Assembly: GCF_003977755.1 (NCBI RefSeq)
Contig: NZ_RQWN01000002.1
Location: 620,001 to 684,000, forward strand
DNA: 64,000 bases
From: Haloterrigena salifodinae
Lineage (GTDB): Archaea; Halobacteriota; Halobacteria; Halobacteriales; Natrialbaceae
Direction: 5' to 3'
In this document: positions 46,305 to 55,055 of the stretch, one piece after another
Layout: every line of letters starts with the position of its first letter
Numbering within the stretch: position 1 is the stretch's first letter
Position numbers and translations under genes: made by a program
Notes under the pieces: generated by a model
Told to the model about the DNA's origin: nothing
Seen by the model: only the letters and a program-made list of their open reading frames with translations
Database searches by the model: none

Positions 46305-47960
46305 ATGGTGGAACGAAGCGATCTGCGGCATTCGGATGGGATGAACTCGCCGCAGTTTCAGTCGGATGGGAACGGTACCGATCGATCTACTGACGACGGA
46401 CGAACAGATGCAGGACAAACACGACGCACGGTGCTCGGTGGACTCGTGGCTGCAGGTGCAGCTGGTCTCGGTCTGTCGACGACCGCCGGCGCCTCGAGCG
46501 CGGCGGTCCCGTACGAGGAATACCACGACGAGTACGAGAACGTCGTCGACGTCGTCGAGGCCGGCGCGGACAACACTGGGACGGAATCGATCACGCCCGT
46601 CCTCGAGGACCTGCGCGCCGACGACACGCTGTTCGTCTTCCCGGAGGGGCGCTACTACATGGACGAGCAGTTCAGATACACGGGCTTCGAGAATATCGGC
46701 TTCGTCGGCGACGGCGCGACGCTCGTCCCGGCGGATTACCACGCCTTCGACGGCCCGCAGTTTCGGCTGTTCCGTCTCGGCGTCACCTACAACCCCGGCA
46801 GTCGCCTCCGATTCGAGGGGTTCGAGGTCGATCAGACGGCCCCCGATACCGGGATCCGAGCGATCGAAGCCTACGTCTCCGATCGGCTCGAGGTGCGCGA
46901 CATCACCGTTCGCGGCCAGCACGACAGCGGGACGTGGGGTCCGGGACTGTTCAACATCACCGATCCCGACGGGACGGGGCTCGTTGAGCGGTTTCGGGCG
47001 CCGGACGGCGGTGCGTGGGTCGAGAACACGCCGAACGCGGGCCAGCGCTGGCGTGGCCCGATCGGGATCGAGGCTAACCAGAACGCGGGTACCCTCGAGT
47101 TCAAACACTGCTGGCTTGGCGGCTTCCCGAACAACGGGCTCTACGCGGCGGGCAGCGAGGGACAGATCGTAGTCAGCGGCGGTCTCTACCGGAACAGTAA
47201 CGGAGCGAACATCCGCGTCGGCGGCGCGAACAGCGTGATCCAGTGGCCGACGGTCGAGGTTGACGAGTCGCGACCGGAGGATCGATCCCAGCGCGGGATC
47301 CGGATCGAGAAAGGTCGAGACATCGAAATCTACGGTGCACTCGTCGATATTACCTCGCCGATGCCGACGAGCCATGCGATCTCGGTGATGAACACCTGCG
47401 AAAAGGCTCGAATCAAAAACACCGAGGTTCGGATCCGCGGGTCGAGCGTCAACCACGGCATCGTCCTCTCGCCCGACTCCGGCGAGACGACGATCGCAGA
47501 CACGTCGATCAGCCACGAGACCGCGGGCGGGTATCCGCTGTGGATCCGCGACAGCGACAGATCCGATCGAATCCTCGCCGAACACCTCACGATCTCGGGC
47601 CGATCCGGCGACGCCAGTGGCTTCCGCGACGGGATCCGTTGTGAACGGGACAACTGCCGGTTCAGCCACATCTCGGTCACCCAAGAGGGTCGAGACGGGA
47701 CCGAACGGAATGCCATCGTCAACACGGGCGCGGACCTGACCGTCTACAAGAGCGAGCTGCGCGCCAGCCAGTATCCGTACCTCGACGTCGGGACCGACGC
47801 GCTCGTTCGCGACTCCGACCTCGAGTCGACGGGCGGTGAGGAAGCCGTCTGTCTCTACGCGTCCTCAGAGAACCCAACCTTCAAGAAGAATCGCCTCGCG
47901 GGCGGGATCCGCGACCTCGGCGCGAGTGGCGTCACGACCTGGGAGAACACGATCGAATAG
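46305..47960 (+). CDS. Tat-exported right-handed parallel beta-helix protein
   Basis: A 551-residue exported protein. A twin-arginine signal lies after an unusually long hydrophilic head: QTRRTVLGGLVAAGAAGLGL (residues about 39-58), cut near AGASSA. The mature part shows repeated short strands such as NIGFVGDGATLVPADYH, IGIEANQNAGTLEFKH, IRVGGANSVIQWPT and KNTEVRIRGSS, typical of pectate-lyase-like beta helices that bind or cleave polysaccharide. No catalytic triad is recognisable. The 295-bp upstream gap is AT-rich and holds a TATA-like ACTTAAAAGC at 46236-46245. Confidence 0.82.
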   Translation: MVERSDLRHSDGMNSPQFQSDGNGTDRSTDDGRTDAGQTRRTVLGGLVAAGAAGLGLSTTAGASSAAVPYEEYHDEYENVVDVVEAGADNTGTESITPVLEDLRADDTLFVFPEGRYYMDEQFRYTGFENIGFVGDGATLVPADYHAFDGPQFRLFRLGVTYNPGSRLRFEGFEVDQTAPDTGIRAIEAYVSDRLEVRDITVRGQHDSGTWGPGLFNITDPDGTGLVERFRAPDGGAWVENTPNAGQRWRGPIGIEANQNAGTLEFKHCWLGGFPNNGLYAAGSEGQIVVSGGLYRNSNGANIRVGGANSVIQWPTVEVDESRPEDRSQRGIRIEKGRDIEIYGALVDITSPMPTSHAISVMNTCEKARIKNTEVRIRGSSVNHGIVLSPDSGETTIADTSISHETAGGYPLWIRDSDRSDRILAEHLTISGRSGDASGFRDGIRCERDNCRFSHISVTQEGRDGTERNAIVNTGADLTVYKSELRASQYPYLDVGTDALVRDSDLESTGGEEAVCLYASSENPTFKKNRLAGGIRDLGASGVTTWENTIE

Positions 47961-48140
47961 TCGAGACGGTCCCCCTTGCGAGGACGGAGATCTACTGTAT
48001 CGGCCATTTACCGGGGTTTAACACCCGTATAATAAGTCTTCATCGTCGCCACGTCGCACTACTGTGAGCACGTTGGATGCTGAACGGGCGTCGGCGAGGG
48101 GAGCCGCCGATCCTCAGCACGGACGCTCCCCGGTGAGAGC

Positions 48141-49781
48141 GTGAATCGAAGTATCGCGAGCGGCGTCTTCTCGGTCGTCAGTGTGAAGGTCGTCGTGCAG
48201 CTCCTCACTGCCCTCTCGACGCCGCTCCTCTATCGGTTTCTCGGCCCGTCGAAGTACGGGGACTACGCGTTCCTGCTGTCCGTGTTCGCCATCTACATGA
48301 TCTTCGTGAGCTCCGGCGTCACCGACGGCGTCCGGAAGTTCCTCGCGGAGGATCGCAACGACGCGAACTGGAGCGAACACGTCGTCGGCTTCTACTTTCG
48401 GCTGGCCATCGGTCTCGCCGCCGTCGGCGCCTTCCTGTTGATACTCGCCGCCCGATTGGGAATCGTCGACCGCGCGTTCGGAGACGGGTTCGCGATCTAC
48501 TTCTATGCGCTCGCCGCCCTCGTCGTGACGGCCCAGTTTCGCGACTACGCCCGAAAGACGCTGATGGGCTTCGGCCTCGAGCGCTACTCGGAGCCGCTGA
48601 AGATCCTCGATACGGTCTCGTTCATCGTCGTCGCTATCCCGCTGGCGTACGTCGGGGTCGGCGTAATGGGGGTCCTCGCCGGCCATCTGGTCGCGAGTCT
48701 GCTCGTGGCCGTCGCCGGACTGGCCATCGTTAACCGCCGGGTTCCGCTGACGTGTCTCTCGAGTACGCCGACCGAACGGTTCCCGCGCAAGCAGATGCTC
48801 ACGTTCAACACGATGAGCATTGTGCTCGTGTTCCTGCTGATGTCGCTGTACCACATCGACATCGTGATGCTCCAGCGGTTCCGGACGAGCGCGGACGTGG
48901 GGAACTACAAGGCGGCGCTGACGCTGGCCGAGTTCCTCTGGTTCGTCCCGCTGGCGATCCAGACCGTCTTCGTCCACTCGACGTCGGAGCTGTGGTCCCA
49001 GAACCGCCGCCGAAAGATCTCGAAACTGGCGTCGCGGGCGACGCGGTACACGTTCCTCCTGACGGCCGTCATGGCGGTCGGGCTGGCGGCGCTGGCCGAC
49101 ATCGCCGTGCCGATTTACTTCGGCGACGAAGCCGTTCCGGCGATCGAACCCCTCCTGTTGTTGCTGCCGGGGGCGCTCGGATTCGCGCTCGCACGACCGA
49201 TCCTCGCGGTCTCGCAGGGCAAAGGGAACCTCCGGTATCCGATCGCGGCCACCGGCGTGGCGGCGCTGCTCAACGTCGTCCTCAACGCCGCGCTCATTCC
49301 GCGCTACGGCATGCACGGTGCGGCCGTCGCGACCAGTATCGGCTACGGAACGATGTTCGTCTGTCACTGCTGGAGCGCCCGTCGCGTCGGTTTCGATCCA
49401 CTCGCCGACGCGCGACTCGCTCGAGCGGCGTTGACGACCGTTCTCGCGGCCGCTCCCATCATCGCCCTCGCGACGGTAATCACGAATCCGTGGTTCGCGC
49501 TCGCGGTGGTCCCGCCGGTCGGGTTCGTGATCTTCGTCGGCTTCGCGCTGCTGGTCGGCGCGCTAGACCCGTCCGAACCGTTCGAGATCCTCTCGGTGTT
49601 TCCCGATCCGATCGGCTCCCGGGCGGCCGCGATACAGGTGTCGTTCGAGGGCGAGGGTGACGAGGACGGCGAAACGCGAAGTTGGCTTCAGAGCCTGCTG
49701 TTCGTCGCCGGGTTGTCGCTGTTCGTTTCCGGACTCGCGCTGGGCATCCTCGGCACCGGCATCCAGAGTCTCCTTCCCTGA
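48141..49781 (+). CDS. Polysaccharide flippase (Wzx/MATE-like, MOP superfamily)
   Basis: A 546-residue multi-span protein (about 14 helices) that should flip lipid-linked sugar units across the membrane. The N-terminus NRSIASGVFSVVSVKVVVQL and the stretch STPLLYRFLGPSKYGDYAFL are typical of the MOP/Wzx group, as is FRTSADVGNYKAALTLAEF in the middle. The start is a GTG at 48141. A TATA-like GTATAATAAG lies at about 48029-48038. The charged C-terminal segment (about residues 480-515) is cytoplasmic. Confidence 0.87.
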   Translation: MNRSIASGVFSVVSVKVVVQLLTALSTPLLYRFLGPSKYGDYAFLLSVFAIYMIFVSSGVTDGVRKFLAEDRNDANWSEHVVGFYFRLAIGLAAVGAFLLILAARLGIVDRAFGDGFAIYFYALAALVVTAQFRDYARKTLMGFGLERYSEPLKILDTVSFIVVAIPLAYVGVGVMGVLAGHLVASLLVAVAGLAIVNRRVPLTCLSSTPTERFPRKQMLTFNTMSIVLVFLLMSLYHIDIVMLQRFRTSADVGNYKAALTLAEFLWFVPLAIQTVFVHSTSELWSQNRRRKISKLASRATRYTFLLTAVMAVGLAALADIAVPIYFGDEAVPAIEPLLLLLPGALGFALARPILAVSQGKGNLRYPIAATGVAALLNVVLNAALIPRYGMHGAAVATSIGYGTMFVCHCWSARRVGFDPLADARLARAALTTVLAAAPIIALATVITNPWFALAVVPPVGFVIFVGFALLVGALDPSEPFEILSVFPDPIGSRAAAIQVSFEGEGDEDGETRSWLQSLLFVAGLSLFVSGLALGILGTGIQSLLP

Positions 49782-50106
49782 TCGATCGGCGGAGCGAATG
49801 CGACCGATCGGGTTCGATCCCGATTCGCGCGGAACGCCGTTGCTGTTCCTCGAACGAACCGCTCGAGAGGGCGCGGTCGATTGGTCGATTGTGACCGTCG
49901 AGTGCAGTATTCGGATATTCGCTCGAGTTGACTCTGACTCATAGGCCGATTGAGAACTGGTTACACTGCGGACTGACGAGTCGAAGCCTGACGCGAAGTG
50001 CACTCGAGAACGGCGAACAGTCGACGGAAGCAGAAACCGGACAGCTGGGCGAATCACGACAACGGAACCGGAGACACGACGAGCGATCTCGACGACGAAC
50101 GCGGGA
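49782..50106. other. Intergenic gap between convergent flippase and glycosyltransferase genes
   Basis: No gene or family match is recognisable in these 325 bp. The genes on either side converge here, so only transcription ends are expected. No clear long hairpin or repeat stands out. Confidence 0.5.
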
Positions 50107-51162
50107 CTAGCGGACCTGGCGCTCGAGGTGTTCGCTCTCGGCCATGTCGAACACCATCGCGAACAGGAGGAACGCGATGCCGGCGACGAGCAGGAACACG
50201 GTCGTCGACCCCTGCACCGACGGACCGACCGTCGCGAGCGTCGCGAACAGCGTCACGACGGTGGCGAGGATGCCAGTCGCGGCCAGCCCGGCGCCGACGA
50301 GGTAGAAGAACGCAAGCGGGTGGAAATCGAGCACGAGGTACTTCGTCTTCAGCCGCCACAGGAAGTTACGCAGGAGCATCGTCGACACCTTCGGGATGTA
50401 CTCCGAGTACGTGATGCTCGACTCCTCATCGCCGTAGACGGCCGGCATGGCCACGTCGGCAATGCGCATCCCGTGGACGTTCAGCTTCACCAATAGGTCG
50501 TTACAGTAGCCGTAGTACTCGTAGAGGTTCTCCAAGTCGATCGCCTCGAGGGCGTCGCCGGAGATGGCCGTGTAGCCGTTCTGGGGGTCCATCGTCTTCC
50601 AGTAGCCGGAGGCGATCTTGGTCAGGAACGAGAGGATCGCGTTCCCGACGAACCGAAACCGCGGCATCGCCGCGCGGTACTCCCGCGAGAGGAGGCGGTT
50701 CCCCTTCGCGTAGTCGGCCTCGTTCTCGACGAGCGGGTCGAGCAGCCGCGGCATCTGTGAGAGGTCCATCTGCCCGTCGGCGTCGACCGTTACGGTCGCG
50801 TCCACGCCGTCGGCGCGCGCGGCGAGATAGCCGGTTTTGATCGCTCCGCCGGCGCCGCGGTTCTCGCGGTGGCGGATCGGGACGACCCGTCCGATCGCGT
50901 CCCGGACGGACGCCCGTTCGGTCAGCATGGACGCGCCGCCGTCGGTCACGAGCGCCCCGTCGTCGGCCGCGTCGCGTCCCGCGTTCGCGTTGGCGTCGTC
51001 GCGGGCCGCCTCGAGGATCTCGTCCCAGGTCTCGTCGGTCGAGCGGTCGTCGATGGCGTAGATCCGATCGACGTAGTCGGGCATCTCGCAGATCACGTCG
51101 CCGACGAACCCCTCCTCGTCGTACGCCGGCACCACGACGCCGATCGAGGCTCCGCGGTACAT
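50107..51162 (-). CDS. Family 2 glycosyltransferase with two C-terminal membrane helices
   Basis: A 351-residue membrane-bound glycosyltransferase. The GT-A fold shows SIGVVVPAYDEEGFVGDVI, IYAIDDRSTDETWDEI, the donor-site ENRGAGGAIKTGYLAA and DATVTVDADGQMD. Two hydrophobic spans follow at about residues 280-310 and 318-340, as in dolichol-phosphate sugar synthases. An Asp/Ala-rich insertion of about 35 residues lies between the first two motifs. It overlaps the upstream deacetylase-like gene by one base (TGATG), so the two are translated together. Confidence 0.88.
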   Translation of the reverse strand: MYRGASIGVVVPAYDEEGFVGDVICEMPDYVDRIYAIDDRSTDETWDEILEAARDDANANAGRDAADDGALVTDGGASMLTERASVRDAIGRVVPIRHRENRGAGGAIKTGYLAARADGVDATVTVDADGQMDLSQMPRLLDPLVENEADYAKGNRLLSREYRAAMPRFRFVGNAILSFLTKIASGYWKTMDPQNGYTAISGDALEAIDLENLYEYYGYCNDLLVKLNVHGMRIADVAMPAVYGDEESSITYSEYIPKVSTMLLRNFLWRLKTKYLVLDFHPLAFFYLVGAGLAATGILATVVTLFATLATVGPSVQGSTTVFLLVAGIAFLLFAMVFDMAESEHLERQVR

Positions 51163-52418
51163 CAGTACCCCTCCAGCAGGTCTGACGGGGTAACGACGTC
51201 GACGTCGGCGGCATCGACGTGTGTGAGCAGGTCCGCGAACGCCGACTCGGAGATCCCGTCGTCACCGATGTGTTCGAAGTGCAGGACCGCCAACTGGCCG
51301 TATTCGGCCGCGTAGTCGACGTAGTCCCGCGTCGTCTGGCCAGCGGTTCCTGAGAAGAACCCGACATCGTGGAAGTCCGTCAGCGGGAGACCGTTCGGGG
51401 CGCTGCCGAACCGGAACGCCGTCTCGTGGTGCTCCCGGACGAGGTCGAGCGTCTCCGATCCGAGGATGTTCCGCGGCGTCATGAAGTGTCTCGCGCCGTC
51501 CGCGAAGCCGCGACTCTCGAGGAAGCGCTTCGTCCGCTGAATGCGTTCCGCCTGTTGTTCGCGGGGGAACTCGTGGAGGAACCGCGCGCCGGTCCGGGGG
51601 CGCGCAATGGCCTCCCAGCCGGCGTTGCCCAGCGTCTCGAGTTGCCCCATCGAGAGGCGACCGGACTCACCGAGGGCCTCCGGGATGACGGCCTCGACGC
51701 CCGCGAACTCGAACGCGTCCAGGTGCTTGAGCGCGCGTTTGTAGTGATCCTCGAGTGTGGCGTCGAACAGGAGCATCACTGCGCCGCGGTCGGGGCGGTC
51801 GACCGTTCGGAGGTCGTCGATCCGACAGTCGATCGGGCCGGTCTGGTCGCCTCGGCGGCGGGCGGTCAGTCGGATCTCGCGGACGTCGCTCAGGTCCGGC
51901 GTTCCGTCGACGCCAATCGTCCCGAAGTCGACGCGCACCCAGCGATCGGTCGGGCCGGTCAGCGTCCGGTGCATCCGTATGGCGCTGCGCGCGTCGGGCG
52001 CGAACAGCTCGAGTGACAGTCGCAACTGGTCGCGCTCCGAGAAGGAGACCGCCAGTGAGAGGTTTCGGTCACGGAGGTCCAGCCCGTCGGGGACGGACCG
52101 ATAGATCGACGCGGTCTCGGTGCCCTCGTCGGCCGTTAGCTGCGCCGACTGCGAGTCCGCGTAGGGGTCGTCCGCGGTGGCTTCAAGGTCGCCGGCGTCG
52201 ATCATCGCCGACCAGTCGTCGAGGGCTTCGAAATCGTCGATCGGTTCACCCGGCAGGTCGAGTCCGTCGGTCTCGGCGCCGCCACCGTTCTCCTCCTGTG
52301 ACGGCGCCGACTCGTCATCGTCGTCGTCGTCGCGCAGGCTCGAGAGACAGCCGGCGAGCCCGATCGCTCCGGCGGTGCCGATCGTCGTCAGGAACGTTCG
52401 TCGGTTCCGGTGGGTCAT
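51162..52418 (-). CDS. Lipoprotein with a degenerate polysaccharide-deacetylase domain
   Basis: A 418-residue exported protein. NRRTFLTTIGTAGAIGLAGC combines a twin-arginine signal with a lipobox (C24). Residues 30-50 are an acidic linker; residues 55-205 form a jelly-roll-like beta domain; residues 212-418 follow the NodB/polysaccharide-deacetylase plan. The catalytic motif is altered: the usual D-D-G reads LLFDATLED (only D219 remains) and the H-S/T-x-x-H metal motif reads IARPRTGARFLHE. It is therefore probably not a hydrolase and may bind glycan instead. It is diverged from a paralogue in the same region (start 57764). Confidence 0.78.
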   Translation of the reverse strand: MTHRNRRTFLTTIGTAGAIGLAGCLSSLRDDDDDDESAPSQEENGGGAETDGLDLPGEPIDDFEALDDWSAMIDAGDLEATADDPYADSQSAQLTADEGTETASIYRSVPDGLDLRDRNLSLAVSFSERDQLRLSLELFAPDARSAIRMHRTLTGPTDRWVRVDFGTIGVDGTPDLSDVREIRLTARRRGDQTGPIDCRIDDLRTVDRPDRGAVMLLFDATLEDHYKRALKHLDAFEFAGVEAVIPEALGESGRLSMGQLETLGNAGWEAIARPRTGARFLHEFPREQQAERIQRTKRFLESRGFADGARHFMTPRNILGSETLDLVREHHETAFRFGSAPNGLPLTDFHDVGFFSGTAGQTTRDYVDYAAEYGQLAVLHFEHIGDDGISESAFADLLTHVDAADVDVVTPSDLLEGY

Positions 52419-52600
52419 TGGTTGCGGGGACGAACCGTTCTACCTTTCTTATACAGCTATTAGCCGACGAGCGACCCCAGACCCAGGGTCGCGACCGGAG
52501 CCGCGCTCCGCGCCGGTCGCAGCCGGCGATCGATTCGTGTCGATCCCTCGCGGCGTCGTCCCCGGCGTTTAGCGACGCGATAATAATGGCTCGACCGTTC

Positions 52601-52606
52601 GGAGGT
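52601..52606 (+). promoter_or_regulatory. Strong Shine-Dalgarno sequence
   Basis: GGAGGT lies 7 nt before the ATG at 52614. Such a full Shine-Dalgarno site is unusual in this mostly leaderless genome and decides between the GTG at 52605 and the ATG. Confidence 0.6.
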
Positions 52607-52613
52607 GGGAAAA

Positions 52614-53612
52614 ATGCCACGAGTCAGCGTCGTGATCCCGACCTACGACAGAGCCGAGACGCTTCCGCGCGCGATCGACAGCGCGCTCGCGCAGACGGTC
52701 GACGACCTCGAGGTCGTCGTCGTCGACGACGGTTCGACCGACGAGACGCCGTCCGTGCTTGCCGACTACGACGATCCCCGGGTCCGTCCCGTCGTCCACG
52801 CGACCAACCAGGGGGCCAACGTGGCCCGGAACACCGGTATCGAGCACGCCCGCGGCGAGTACGTTGCCTTCCTCGATTCCGACGACGAGTGGCGCCCCGA
52901 GAAACTCGAGCGCCAACTCGACGCCCTCGAGGGACGATCCGAGGAGTGGGTCGGCGTCTACTGCGACTCGACCTACGAACTGTCGGGGGCAAACGACCGC
53001 CTCCGCGGGGTCGCCGCGTCCGCGCTCGCGCGGTCGGACGACGAACCCGTCCAGGAGGGTGGCGAGGAACTCATCGGGCCGATCCTGGCCGACGAGGTGC
53101 AGCCGGACGCCGGCTCGACCCTGCTCGTCCGGACTGACGTGGTCCGCGAGATCGGCGGTTTCGACGAGGAACTCGACCGGTTCCAGGACCCCGAATTCTG
53201 CCTGCGAGTGCTCAAGGCTGGCAAGCTCGCGTACGTCGACGAACCGCTGGTCGTCCGCGAGGAGACGGGCCAGCCGCCGGCGGCCGTCATCCGAACAGCC
53301 AGCGAGCAGTACCTTTCGATCTACGAGGACGAGGTCGAGCGGTTCGAAGCCGAGGGGTATGAGATCCGTGCCGCCCACCAGCTCGTCATCGCGAAGGCCT
53401 ACCTCTCCGAGGGGCGTCTCCTCCGCGGGCTGTGGTACCTGCGCGGCGCCGCCGCGTCCGCTCGGCAGTACCCCGGCCTCTGCTGGGCCGCCGGGAGCGG
53501 CGTCCGACGGCGTCCACTCCCGATCGTCGCAACGGTCGCGCTCGTCTTCGGCGTCCTCGCCGTGACGGCACTCGAGCGGACCGCGATCGTCCGTCGCGTA
53601 CTGACCGAGTAG
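52614..53612 (+). CDS. Family 2 glycosyltransferase
   Basis: A 332-residue glycosyltransferase of the surface-polymer region. The GT-A motifs are clear: PRVSVVIPTYDRAETLPRAI, EVVVVDDGSTDETP, ARNTGIEHARGEY, FLDSDDEWRPEKL, and DRFQDPEFCLRVLKAG late in the fold. Following it are a short helical region and one hydrophobic segment (about residues 298-315, PIVATVALVFGVLAV) that could anchor it. The start at 52614 has a strong ribosome-binding site. It diverges from the deacetylase-like gene. Confidence 0.86.
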   Translation: MPRVSVVIPTYDRAETLPRAIDSALAQTVDDLEVVVVDDGSTDETPSVLADYDDPRVRPVVHATNQGANVARNTGIEHARGEYVAFLDSDDEWRPEKLERQLDALEGRSEEWVGVYCDSTYELSGANDRLRGVAASALARSDDEPVQEGGEELIGPILADEVQPDAGSTLLVRTDVVREIGGFDEELDRFQDPEFCLRVLKAGKLAYVDEPLVVREETGQPPAAVIRTASEQYLSIYEDEVERFEAEGYEIRAAHQLVIAKAYLSEGRLLRGLWYLRGAAASARQYPGLCWAAGSGVRRRPLPIVATVALVFGVLAVTALERTAIVRRVLTE

Positions 53613-53626
53613 CTGTCTCCGTATTT

Positions 53627-53641
53627 CCGCTTCTCAAGCGG
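53627..53641. terminator. Small hairpin after the glycosyltransferase gene
   Basis: CCGCTT-ctc-AAGCGG lies 15 nt beyond the stop codon. There is no T-tract after it, so termination by this hairpin alone is unproven; it may mark the transcript end or be an RNA processing site. Confidence 0.3.
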
Positions 53642-53748
53642 CGAGTCCGCCCGGTTTGCACGATTTCTGTTGGTCATATCGTCCGCGCTCTGACTGCAAC
53701 TGTCTTGGTAGTTCGATAACTAACAGGATCCACGTGGCAGGCTCATCC

Positions 53749-54903
53749 GTGAACGTCAGAACGCTCTACAACACGGCCAGGGCGGTGCAGGGACTCGTCG
53801 GGTCCGAGTACGAGTCGGACGTCTCGCGACCGCTTCGCCGACGCCTCTGGCTCTGGCGGCGCGGCTTCCTGAGCAGATCCGACGCGGTCTATGACCTCGA
53901 CTCGGAGAACTACCGCGACTACGTGAGCGACTACGAGCGGTTCGTGCGCACGAAACGGATCAACGGAACGTGGTCGGTGGCCCTCTCGAACAAGCTCCTC
54001 TTTCACCGGCTCATGCAGCCGTTCGACGCCGAGCGGATGACCGTCTACGGGCTGCTCCGCGACGGGACCTACCACCCCGTCGACAGCCGACGCGGCCGCG
54101 AGATGGCCGATGGAGGGCCGACGGTCCCGGAGCCGATCGGCGTCGGCGGACCGGCGTCCGAGCCGGCCCGGTCGTCGCCACGGACGGAGACGAGAAACGC
54201 CGCCCAGCGAGTCGTCGATCGACTCGAGGTCGAGGGGCGGCTGGTCCTCAAGTGGGTCCACGGCGGCGGCGGAAACAACGTCATGCTGTGTTCGCGCGCC
54301 GACGACGGTTACCGGGTCGACGGCGACCACTACGCCGAGGCGGAGTTCCGATCGCTGGTCGCCGACCTCGAGGACTACCTCGTCTGCGAGTTCGTCGACC
54401 AGGGTACGTTCCCGGCCGCGCTGTACCCGGCGACGCCGAATACGATCCGACTGATCACGATGTACGACGACGTCCTCGACGAACCGTTCATCGCCGCGGC
54501 GATCCAGCGGATCGGCACGACGGACTCCGCGCCGCTGGACAATTTCACGCAGGGCGGCCTCTCCGCGTCGGTCGACCGCAGGACGGGCGAGCTCGGCCCA
54601 GGCGCGCGACCCCCTGACGGCGACGGTGTCGAGTGGCACTCGGAGCACCCGGATACCGGAATGGCGATCGAGGAGAAACAGATCCCCGGCTGGCAGCGGA
54701 TTCGATCGCGGGTCCTCGAGATGGCCGACGCTTGCTCGTTCCTTCCGTACGTCGGCTGGGACGTTATCGTAACCGACGACGACGGCGGCTTCACCGTCAT
54801 CGAAGCCAACAGCTATCCCGGTCTCAAATCCATTCAGGTCCACGGACCCTTGCTGACTGACGACCGCGTCCGGCGGTTCTACGAGCAACACGGTGTTCGG
54901 TAA
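53749..54903 (+). CDS. Sugar-transfer-associated ATP-grasp protein
   Basis: A 384-residue ATP-grasp ligase-like protein. After an N-terminal helical region (about 1-110) come typical ATP-grasp elements: RLVLKWVHGGGGNNVML (glycine-rich loop and lysine), DYLVCEFVDQG (hinge), TIRLITMYDD, and FTVIEANSYPGLKSIQ (metal-binding glutamate and asparagine). Members of this type occur in polysaccharide gene clusters and are thought to attach amino-acid-like or other acyl groups to a sugar or lipid, but no reaction is established. The frame opens at 53656; a GTG at 53749 (VNVRTLYNTARA) is the likelier start. Confidence 0.78.
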   Translation: MNVRTLYNTARAVQGLVGSEYESDVSRPLRRRLWLWRRGFLSRSDAVYDLDSENYRDYVSDYERFVRTKRINGTWSVALSNKLLFHRLMQPFDAERMTVYGLLRDGTYHPVDSRRGREMADGGPTVPEPIGVGGPASEPARSSPRTETRNAAQRVVDRLEVEGRLVLKWVHGGGGNNVMLCSRADDGYRVDGDHYAEAEFRSLVADLEDYLVCEFVDQGTFPAALYPATPNTIRLITMYDDVLDEPFIAAAIQRIGTTDSAPLDNFTQGGLSASVDRRTGELGPGARPPDGDGVEWHSEHPDTGMAIEEKQIPGWQRIRSRVLEMADACSFLPYVGWDVIVTDDDGGFTVIEANSYPGLKSIQVHGPLLTDDRVRRFYEQHGVR

Positions 54904-55055
54904 CGGCGTCGAACGGGGTCGCTAACTACCTCGAGTCTCCCGGATGGATTCGCTCTCTACAACCGTTTCACGACGGTTTCGAAGGAAGAAAAAGAATATC
55001 CGCTGACGTTATTCTCGCGATAGTAAACACATCCTATCCCGAATCGGGCGGTGGA

